NCBI RefSeq assembly: GCF_023806125.1
Contig: NZ_JAMSKT010000003.1
Location: forward strand, 143,250-207,249
DNA: 64,000 nt
Reading direction: 5' to 3'
Source of the DNA: Clostridium caldaquaticum
GTDB taxonomy: Bacteria > Bacillota > Clostridia > Clostridiales > Clostridiaceae
Below, piece after piece: positions 57,459 to 64,000 of the stretch (positions are counted from its first letter, which is position 1; each line of letters opens with the position of its first letter). Position numbers and translations under genes: made by a program. The notes below the pieces were generated by a model. The model did no database searches. It worked only from the letters and a program-made list of their open reading frames with translations, and had not been told where the DNA came from.

Positions 57459-57464
57459 GATAAA

Positions 57465-58226
57465 TTATGCATAAATTAATTTTATTTTGTTTTCTTCTAA
57501 TTCCTTTTCCCACTCTTGAGAAAGCTTTTTATCAGTGAAAATATAATCAATACTTTTAAAATCAGCTATCCTAGTAAAAGAAACTTTATCAAACTTTGTG
57601 TTATCAACAACAAGAAAAACTTTTTCTGCAGACTTTAGCATAGCTTTTTTAACTTCTGCCTCAAGTTCATTAGAATCCGTAAACCCCTTTGTAAGACTAG
57701 CGCCAGCACAAGATATTATTGCTTTGTCTACATTATAATTTTGTATAGCCTTCTCAGCCCAATGTCCTACAAGAGACATAGAATTTGTCTTAAGTGTTCC
57801 CCCTGTTGATATAACCTTGCAATCAGGGGCGTTTGATAATTCAATCATTACTTTTTCCGAATTAGTAATTACTGTTATCCTTTGTTTATTTTTGATGTTT
57901 TTGGCTACCTGAAGTGCGGTTGAACTGGAATCCAGTATTATACTATCGCCATCTTCTATAAATTCTGCAGCTTTTATTCCTATAGCCTTTTTGCCTTCCG
58001 GATTTTTACCAACTCTAATATTAAAAGGAAGTTCAATATTTGTACTTTCGTTTAACACCGCCCCTCCATAAGTTCTTTTTAAATGTCCCTCATTTTCAAG
58101 TTTTTCTAAATCTCTTCTTATAGTTTCTTCCGTTACCTCAAAAAGCCTGCTAAGCTCAGTAACCATTACACTTTTCTTTTCCTTAAGCATCTCTATTATC
58201 TTTTTTCTACGTTCTACAGCCAGCAT
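57465..58226 (-). CDS. DeoR-family regulator of the rhamnose/propanediol locus
   Basis: A 253-residue DeoR repressor: helix-turn-helix (LSRLFEVTEETIRRDLEKLENEG in outline, about 22-44) with the LKRTYGGAVL wing, then a DeoRC domain (SIILDSSSTALQVAKNI, ISTGGTLK, VDNTKFDKVSFTRIADF). It lies between rhaA and the aldolase gene, 99 bp before the aldolase, and so probably responds to rhamnulose-1-phosphate or a related phosphosugar. Confidence 0.93.
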   Translation of the reverse strand: MLAVERRKKIIEMLKEKKSVMVTELSRLFEVTEETIRRDLEKLENEGHLKRTYGGAVLNESTNIELPFNIRVGKNPEGKKAIGIKAAEFIEDGDSIILDSSSTALQVAKNIKNKQRITVITNSEKVMIELSNAPDCKVISTGGTLKTNSMSLVGHWAEKAIQNYNVDKAIISCAGASLTKGFTDSNELEAEVKKAMLKSAEKVFLVVDNTKFDKVSFTRIADFKSIDYIFTDKKLSQEWEKELEENKIKLIYA

Positions 58227-58392
58227 TTTATCGCTCCTCTCATGCTATTATAATACTCTATATAACTATTATAGTATAAAAACAAATAAAAACCAACATA
58301 AAACAACATAAATATTTTTTGTAAATTTTATATTTATAAAAATAAGGATAAGTAAATTTTATATTTTATTCATTAGCTATAATAACACAAAA

Positions 58393-58422
58393 AGTGGGTG
58401 AAAATTCAAATTTTCACCCACT
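58393..58422 (-). terminator. Terminator after rhaA
   Basis: A 14-bp perfect stem AGTGGGTGAAAATT / AATTTTCACCCACT followed by TTTTTGTG on the minus strand, so rhaA is transcribed separately from the DeoR gene. Confidence 0.9.
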
Positions 58423-58437
58423 CATATACATTTTAAA

Positions 58438-59703
58438 TTAAACTCTTTTTAGCATAACTTCTTTCTCGTATGCCTTTACTTCTTCAAGCCAGCTAAGTCC
58501 AACACCTGCATTCTCCCTATGGCAGTAGTAGTCCCAAACAAGTGAGAATGGAGCTGCCTTAAATTCTTCTTTATAAGCAAGTCTAGCACTTACATCTCCA
58601 GCTGCCTCCAATTCTTTCATTTTATCTACTGGCTGCAGTGCTGCTGCAAGCATTGCTTTTCTAGTGTTTCTTAAACCAATTACCCATGCTGCAATACGGT
58701 TAATGGATGCATCGAAAAAGTCAGTTGCTATATAGGTATCTTTCAATTTATCTAAACGAACTAATTCTTCCATAATTGCTCTTGTTTCATCATCAAAGCT
58801 TACTACGTGGTCTGAATCCCAGCGAATCGGACGGGATACATGTAATAATACACTCTTTGAGAATGTAAATATAGAAGCAAGTTTAGCAGAAACTACTTCT
58901 GTCGGATGATAATGACCAGTATCAAGCGTCATTATAATATGGTCTTTGTTAGCTTTCATAACATAACCCATGCAAAATTCATGAGAACCGGCTGTAAAAC
59001 TTTCTGCACCAATACCGAATACTTTTGATTCAATTCCATCTATAACACCTTTTACGTCTTTTGTTGCTTCAAAAATCTTATCATAACTGTCCTTTAAACG
59101 AAGTCTTGGTCCAATTGTATCAACTGGAACTTCTTTGTCTCCGTCTGGAGTCCAGTGATTAATTACACAAGGTTTCCCGGTTTTTTCGTAAAAATATTGT
59201 CCAATCTTACGGCAGCGAATACCATGTTCAATCCAGAATCTGCGAACGTCTTCATCTGCTGCTGATAAAGTTCCGTTGCTGCTCTTTGGATGAGAAAAAT
59301 AAGTAGGGTTAAAATCCAAACCAATTCCTTTTTCTACCGCCCAATTTACCCATTTTTCAAAGTGCTTTGGTTCAATTTCATTTCTATCCACAAAACTGTC
59401 TGCTTCCTGATAGTTTGCATGTAAGTTTAATTTTAATTCTCCTGGAATATATTGCATAGCCTTTTCTATGTCAGCTCTTAATTCTTCGCCGTTTCTAGCT
59501 TTTCCTGGATAGTTGCCTGTTGCTTGAATACCGCCTGTTAAAGAATTGTCTTCTTTATGCTCACAGCCTGCAACGTCATCCCCTTGCCAGCAGTGCATTG
59601 AAATTGGAGTTGAGTTTACAGTTTCAATTACTTTATCAACATCGATACCATATTGAGCATAAAATTCTTTTGCTACTTCGTAGCCTTTCTTAACATCATA
59701 CAT
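58438..59703 (-). CDS. rhaA: L-rhamnose isomerase
   Basis: A 421-residue isomerase converting L-rhamnose to L-rhamnulose. RhaA hallmarks: PISMHCWQGDDVAG, LNLHANY, HWTPDGDKE, LDTGHYHPTE (metal ligands) and RWDSDHV. Length equals that of E. coli RhaA. It is monocistronic, with its own promoter overlapped by a long palindrome. No rhamnose mutarotase gene is seen. Confidence 0.96.
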   Translation of the reverse strand: MYDVKKGYEVAKEFYAQYGIDVDKVIETVNSTPISMHCWQGDDVAGCEHKEDNSLTGGIQATGNYPGKARNGEELRADIEKAMQYIPGELKLNLHANYQEADSFVDRNEIEPKHFEKWVNWAVEKGIGLDFNPTYFSHPKSSNGTLSAADEDVRRFWIEHGIRCRKIGQYFYEKTGKPCVINHWTPDGDKEVPVDTIGPRLRLKDSYDKIFEATKDVKGVIDGIESKVFGIGAESFTAGSHEFCMGYVMKANKDHIIMTLDTGHYHPTEVVSAKLASIFTFSKSVLLHVSRPIRWDSDHVVSFDDETRAIMEELVRLDKLKDTYIATDFFDASINRIAAWVIGLRNTRKAMLAAALQPVDKMKELEAAGDVSARLAYKEEFKAAPFSLVWDYYCHRENAGVGLSWLEEVKAYEKEVMLKRV

Positions 59704-59763
59704 TTATTTTTTCTCCTTTCATTTATAGGAATTTGTAAGTAAGTCTATATTAATTGTACAACC

Positions 59764-59803
59764 TGCATGTAAACATTATATTCAAATGTTTACATGCAAA
59801 CAA
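59764..59803 (-). promoter_or_regulatory. rhaA promoter overlapped by a 14-bp inverted repeat
   Basis: Minus-strand -35 TTGTTT (59798-59803), 17-bp spacer, -10 TATAAT (59775-59780). Perfect arms TGCATGTAAACATT (59764-59777) and complement (59785-59798) with a 7-bp spacer cover both boxes, as expected for a repressor site. Confidence 0.75.
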
Positions 59804-59877
59804 GGTCGTTATTTATTAAATTTTACGTCCTCATTTTCCAGTTTCATGTGTATAATAACTCACTTACTCCCTATTAA

Positions 59878-60846
59878 TCATGCATGATTTCTGCTCCTGT
59901 ATTCTTTAGGACTCATATGATACTTTTCTCTAAACATTCGGTGAAAATAACTTGTATTATCATACCCTACCCTATAAATAATATCTGTAACAGGCAGTGT
60001 TGTAGTTGAAAGTAAATGCACTGCCTTTTGAAAACGCTTATTTTGAAGCAGTTCTTTAAATGTATAACCAGTACTGTTTTTAATTATCTTGCTTAAATTA
60101 GAAATAGACAAATTCATTACATTTGCTAACTCTGTAAGCGCGGCTTCTTTATAATTCTCTTCAATATATCGCAGAACTTTCATTATAACAGCATTAATCT
60201 GTTGTTCCGGATCTGTACGCTCAATACGATCAGTTCTGCCAACCAGATGCATAAATAGTAGTCCCATAGTTGTCTGATTAATATGTTTATCATTATACTG
60301 CTTGTTTAAAAGAGCCCATATCAAGTTTTCCACTAAATTTTGAATAGGCAGAATATCTGCCACCTTAAAGTGAAGATAACTTGCCTGTGAATTATTTTTT
60401 CGTAATGTATCTACTATAAAATTACTTAGTATGTTCCCCTTATTAACCATAGGCAGAACCTCATCAAAAAATTCAGGCAAAATGATAAAGTTTATTCCTA
60501 TGTCTTCTTTATTTGCAGCTTCAATCTCATGATAAGAGTGCTGATTAAAAAACAACAAATCTCCCTGCTTAAGCACAATTTTTGTTGAACCATTGATAAT
60601 ATGAGTTGTCTGACCGGAACACATATATATAATTTCTATGTAGTTATGCTTATGCGGCGGAAAAGGTAAAAATCTTGTATGGGTTCGGATATCAATTAAT
60701 TTCCCGTTCTCCAGCATTTTAGCACTATCAACTGTAAATTCTTTACTAGTTGTATATATATCCTTATTTATTGTCTTAGCACCACTTAGAATTAATTTTT
60801 CTTCTTCTGTTATTGGTTCTAAGCGTCTTATTAGTTCCATATTCAT
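59878..60846 (-). CDS. AraC-family regulator with cupin sensor domain
   Basis: A 322-residue regulator. The start at 60846 follows TTGGAGGAT; the longer frame to 60915 has no ribosome site. A cupin effector domain (about 40-130; PPHKHNYIEIIYMCSG, LLFFNQHSYHEI) is joined to two C-terminal helix-turn-helix units (LANVMNLSISNLSKIIK, ending YHMSPKEYRS). It sits between rhaA and GH30 and could regulate either. Confidence 0.9.
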   Translation of the reverse strand: MNMELIRRLEPITEEEKLILSGAKTINKDIYTTSKEFTVDSAKMLENGKLIDIRTHTRFLPFPPHKHNYIEIIYMCSGQTTHIINGSTKIVLKQGDLLFFNQHSYHEIEAANKEDIGINFIILPEFFDEVLPMVNKGNILSNFIVDTLRKNNSQASYLHFKVADILPIQNLVENLIWALLNKQYNDKHINQTTMGLLFMHLVGRTDRIERTDPEQQINAVIMKVLRYIEENYKEAALTELANVMNLSISNLSKIIKNSTGYTFKELLQNKRFQKAVHLLSTTTLPVTDIIYRVGYDNTSYFHRMFREKYHMSPKEYRSRNHA

Positions 60847-60961
60847 GATATATATCCTCCAATTTACCCTTATGATATATACCACAATAATGCCATGTAT
60901 AAAACGAAAAAGCAAGGAAGTATATGATTATTACATTTAAACTGATAATTCCATCACTAGC

Positions 60962-62293
60962 CTACTCAACAACTATAGTATTAAAGGAATTTGGTTTCAA
61001 GGTTATAGAAAATTCTTTATCCTTTCCTTTAAATGTAAAGTTTCTCTCCATATTCATATCATTGCTGACAATAATAACAATTTCACCATCTGGATTTTCA
61101 AATACAAGTGAGGAACCTGTCCAATGCCCCTTTGCTCCAAGCTTTACAGCACCTGGTTTTACAAAATGAGAAAAATGTTTCATTACGTAAAACTCAGGAT
61201 TATATATAACTTCTTTTGTTTCAGGATTAATAGTTATAAGTGAATTTTGGTTCCATCCCCAAGTGCTCGTACCCTTTGGTTCTAAAACCATGTTCCAATA
61301 AACATAAGCATTTACTCCATTGTTAAAATAGTGCCTAATGAGTCCGAAAATGTATCTTGCATATTCCCATGTATTAGTACCGTCTCCACACTCATTTTCG
61401 GTCTGCATAAGCTTAAGCTCAGGAAAGCTTTCATGGGTTCTTTGTATTACGTGCTGTCCTGCCCACTGATAACCTACACCTTTAATATATTTTCTTGCAT
61501 CTTCATCGAAAAGCACTCTGTCAACAAATTCCGCATAGGATTGAAGCTTAATTCCAGCAAGGGTAAAACTCATAGGCATAGGTCCATTTAAAGTTCCAAA
61601 CCAGATTTCTGTGTCTAAACCTTCTCTTTCAAATAAAGGTCCGATGTAATCTCTTATGAATACTCTGTATTGTTCTCCAGTCCATAAACAAGATGGGAAT
61701 TTCTGGTCTGCAAAGGGCTCATTCTGAATATGGACCTGATTTATGTTTATTCCTTCTTCTTTATAGGCCTCTACATATTTTTTGAAATACAGAGCATAAG
61801 ATTCTAGAATCTCTTTTTCCATTCTTAAAGTTCCATTGTTATATGCCTTAGGAAACTTCATCCATGTAGGAGGACTCCATGGTGAAGCAAATAATTTTAA
61901 ATCCGGCTGAAATCTTTGTGCTTCTTTAATGTATGGAATAAGATAAGAACGATCTCTTTCAATGGAGAACTTCTCCATTGCGTAGTCCCCGTCATTTTCA
62001 TTATAGCTGTACCATTCTGCAGCATAATCGTTTGCACCTATAGGAGTTCTGCAAAAATTGAACTTGCAGCCTGTTTCAGTATTAAAAAGTTCTGAAATAA
62101 CTTTTTCTTTTTCCTTTTTGTCTATTTTAGACAGTGCAATCCAGCCTAGTTCATTAAAACATCCTCCAAAGCCGTCTATCCTCTGCTGCTTTTCACCTGT
62201 AAGCTCCAATGTATCCTTCCATGCCTTAACAGATTCAATTTTATTGTCCTTCCATACTTCCTGCTCTTTAGTTGATATCCATTTTAATTTCAC
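60962..62293 (-). CDS. GH30 glycoside hydrolase, cytoplasmic
   Basis: A 443-residue (beta/alpha)8 plus beta-sandwich enzyme with no signal peptide. GH30 landmarks: RIDGFGGCFNE (about 38-48), FCRTPIGANDY, LFASPWSPPTWMK, acid/base Glu192 (HIQNEP) and nucleophile Glu299 (LMQTENE). Family members cleave beta-glucosides, beta-xylosides, beta-fucosides or beta-1,6-galactans; the substrate cannot be chosen from sequence alone. The lipoprotein gene upstream suggests it acts on an imported oligosaccharide. Confidence 0.92.
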   Translation of the reverse strand: MKLKWISTKEQEVWKDNKIESVKAWKDTLELTGEKQQRIDGFGGCFNELGWIALSKIDKKEKEKVISELFNTETGCKFNFCRTPIGANDYAAEWYSYNENDGDYAMEKFSIERDRSYLIPYIKEAQRFQPDLKLFASPWSPPTWMKFPKAYNNGTLRMEKEILESYALYFKKYVEAYKEEGININQVHIQNEPFADQKFPSCLWTGEQYRVFIRDYIGPLFEREGLDTEIWFGTLNGPMPMSFTLAGIKLQSYAEFVDRVLFDEDARKYIKGVGYQWAGQHVIQRTHESFPELKLMQTENECGDGTNTWEYARYIFGLIRHYFNNGVNAYVYWNMVLEPKGTSTWGWNQNSLITINPETKEVIYNPEFYVMKHFSHFVKPGAVKLGAKGHWTGSSLVFENPDGEIVIIVSNDMNMERNFTFKGKDKEFSITLKPNSFNTIVVE

Positions 62294-62357
62294 TTTAAAT
62301 CACTCCTTCAAATTTTGAATTTTACAATACGATTAAATCCTAATAATATATAACTAA

Positions 62358-62386
62358 GGGTCGTACACTTTTTAATAGTACGACCC
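62358..62386 (-). repeat. Hairpin between the binding-protein gene and GH30
   Basis: A 9-bp perfect stem GGGTCGTAC / GTACGACCC with an 11-base loop, followed only by TTAGTTATATAT on the minus strand. It may be a weak terminator or a processing site within an ABC-GH30 operon. Confidence 0.55.
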
Positions 62387-62416
62387 TGCTTACTCTTTTC
62401 AAGAGTAAAGGATTGA

Positions 62417-63916
62417 TTACTTATTATTTTTTATAAATTCATCTAACTGTTTCTGTAACTCAGCCTGTACTTTTTCTACTCCTGCAGCCTTTAGCTTTTC
62501 CTTAAGCGTAGCAAGACCTGAAACTGGATCAACATATCCAAGCTTTAATGGAAGGTAATACTGCTGCATTACATTTAATACTGCTGCATATTCATTCTTT
62601 ACTGGATCAAGATTCATATTAAAGCTTGTGTAAATATTTGTTTTTCCGCTGCTCTTAAGCTGAGCTTTAAACTCTGAAAGATTTGAAGGTGAACCAACTT
62701 GCTCATATCTGAAGTTGCTGTCTCTAAAGCCCCATGAGCAATACCCTTCTGCCTGGAAACCTTCTGAATCTAAAGCCTTTATTTTCTTATCTGCAGTGAT
62801 TTCATAATGCTTACCTTCTATTCCATAAGTCAAAAGATTGTAATAACTTTGATCAGTTCTCAATTTTTCAAGTAGCATTAGTGCTCTTTCAGGATTTTGT
62901 GATGAAGCTGGTATAGCCATAGCATCCTGAATGTAAGACAGTGGATAAGAAGGACTCACAAAGTTATAATACTTCAGGTCATATTGAGGATTTCTTATAT
63001 AATTTCCAACCCATGTATCCATATTGTGCATAAGAGAAGCTGCTTTACCTGTGTTCAGCATTTCGTTGTCCTTGTTTGACAAAACAGATTTTGGCCAATA
63101 GCCTTTATCAGACCACTCTTTCATCTTTTTAAGAAAATCAGGCATATCTGGTCTGTCCACAATATTTACTATTTTTCCGCTTGGATCATTTACATCTATC
63201 CAGAATGGACTATTTGTAGCAACATCCCCAGTAAGCGGATAAAGGTTCTGTGAGAAGAAATATAATCCGTCGATTGGAGTCTGAGTATTATACATTCCTG
63301 CCGGGTCAAGATTTTTATCATTCTTAGTTACAGCATCAAGATATTTACCATAATCATCAATAGTCTTAATATCTGTTATACCGTATTTTTTCATCAGGTC
63401 TCCCCTGACCATAACTCCATAAGTATTGTAATTGTTAAAATTTGCCGGAAGTGCATATATATGTCCATCAATTGTAGCCTGCTTTAACGCTTCTTTAGGT
63501 TCTGCAGCAAAGCTTTTTGGAGCATACTTAGGTCCTATTTCCTCTAAAGCTTTAAAAGCTCCCTTTTGTGCCTGCTGATAGAAATTCAGCCAGGTTGCAG
63601 TATAAATAAGGTCTATTGGTTCTCCTGATGCCAGAACCAGAGGATATTTTGTGCTGAAGTCTCCCCATCCAATCCAACTTACCTTAACAGTTGCATTAAG
63701 ATCAGCCTTTGCTTTCTTATTTAATTCAGCAAGTACCTGGTCGTAATCCCTCGCTGGGCTGCCAATAAGATACATTGACAATTCAACCGGCTTGGAAGTA
63801 TCTACAGTCCCCTTTGAATCAGAGCCCGTAGTCTTTGAGCTTGAACAACCAGATAAAACTGATGAAGCAAGTGTTGCTGCAAGACACAGACTCATTATCT
63901 TTGATATTGTTTTCAT
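62417..63916 (-). CDS. Extracellular solute-binding lipoprotein, YtcQ/LipO-like
   Basis: A 499-residue SBP family 1 relative. The start at 63916 (MKTISKIMSL) gives a clean lipoprotein signal with lipobox LSGCSSS (Cys24); AAAGGA lies 12 bases upstream. The mature part has SGEPIDLIYTATW and DGHIYALPANFN, typical of large oligosaccharide-binding proteins that work with LplB/YtcP permeases. Those permeases would lie beyond the right edge. It precedes GH30 and probably supplies its substrate. Confidence 0.9.
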   Translation of the reverse strand: MKTISKIMSLCLAATLASSVLSGCSSSKTTGSDSKGTVDTSKPVELSMYLIGSPARDYDQVLAELNKKAKADLNATVKVSWIGWGDFSTKYPLVLASGEPIDLIYTATWLNFYQQAQKGAFKALEEIGPKYAPKSFAAEPKEALKQATIDGHIYALPANFNNYNTYGVMVRGDLMKKYGITDIKTIDDYGKYLDAVTKNDKNLDPAGMYNTQTPIDGLYFFSQNLYPLTGDVATNSPFWIDVNDPSGKIVNIVDRPDMPDFLKKMKEWSDKGYWPKSVLSNKDNEMLNTGKAASLMHNMDTWVGNYIRNPQYDLKYYNFVSPSYPLSYIQDAMAIPASSQNPERALMLLEKLRTDQSYYNLLTYGIEGKHYEITADKKIKALDSEGFQAEGYCSWGFRDSNFRYEQVGSPSNLSEFKAQLKSSGKTNIYTSFNMNLDPVKNEYAAVLNVMQQYYLPLKLGYVDPVSGLATLKEKLKAAGVEKVQAELQKQLDEFIKNNK

Positions 63917-64000
63917 ATTAACTATCATTCCTTTCGCTGTGCTCAAGGCACAAAAATTTATGAAAATGTATATTCTGTACAAACTCTGTCAATAATATAG

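Noticed and set aside
57366..57464. Possible cobalamin riboswitch before the B12-dependent pdu operon
   Set aside because: The 99-bp gap is too short for the aptamer and none of its conserved boxes is present; only a promoter and A/C-rich repeats are seen.

Overview
The window is a low-GC, Clostridium-like chromosome segment devoted to importing and degrading plant cell-wall sugars. The assignment rests on AT-rich intergenic DNA, strong AGGAGG ribosome sites, sigma-54/PRD PTS control, a CsoR-CopA copper module, class II xylose isomerase and a clostridial-style Pdu microcompartment. No rRNA, tRNA, insertion sequence, phage gene or CRISPR array was seen.

Layout. 1-3840 (minus): a response regulator, a short histidine kinase and a degenerate sugar-ABC ATPase that runs off the left edge. 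4148-5564 (plus), divergent from them: a two-gene unit resembling the subunits of C-glycoside deglycosidases (TIM barrel plus DUF6379-like protein). 5614-8512: copZ, copA, csoR with a CsoR-type operator. 8526-12731: xylA-xylR-xylB. 12841-14054: a c-di-AMP (ydaO-type) riboswitch controlling a LysM-M23 peptidase. 14133-15960: rhodanese and rarA. 16030-20979: GH51 arabinofuranosidase with a three-gene ABC importer, divergent from an ArsR-type regulator. 22250-29348: a LevR-like sigma-54 activator facing a cellobiose-type PTS operon with a GH1 phospho-beta-glucosidase, driven by two tandem -24/-12 promoters. 29770-39828: an unassigned sugar operon (DeoR regulator, ABC ATPase, two epimerase/isomerase-type proteins, PfkB kinase) and a RhaS/LsrB-like ABC importer operon. 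40205-41689: a DUF5060-type cytoplasmic glycosidase. 42123-59803: the L-rhamnose/1,2-propanediol locus. 59878-63916: AraC regulator, GH30 glycosidase and a lipoprotein solute-binding protein.

How it fits together. RhaA and RhaB would make L-rhamnulose-1-phosphate. A class II aldolase with a C-terminal encapsulation helix would cleave it to DHAP and lactaldehyde. A zinc alcohol dehydrogenase with an N-terminal encapsulation helix could reduce lactaldehyde and/or propionaldehyde. B12-dependent diol dehydratase (PduCDE) with its reactivase (PduGH) and adenosyltransferase (PduO) would make propionaldehyde, and PduP and PduL would take it to propionyl-phosphate inside a shell of four BMC-H proteins, one BMC-P and one BMC-T. 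PduS and PduT could carry electrons out. The glycosidases (GH51, GH1, GH30, DUF5060) have no signal peptides, so the cell seems to import short oligosaccharides and finish them inside.

The most unusual items are the C-glycoside-deglycosidase-like pair beside a stripped-down sensor system, the rhamnose-to-propanediol compartment that packages an aldolase with B12 diol dehydratase, a BMC-H gene with a possible in-frame Lys/Glu-rich extended form, and the twin sigma-54 promoters with a perfect 20-bp palindrome that also overlaps the activator's own promoter. All functions are read from sequence alone.
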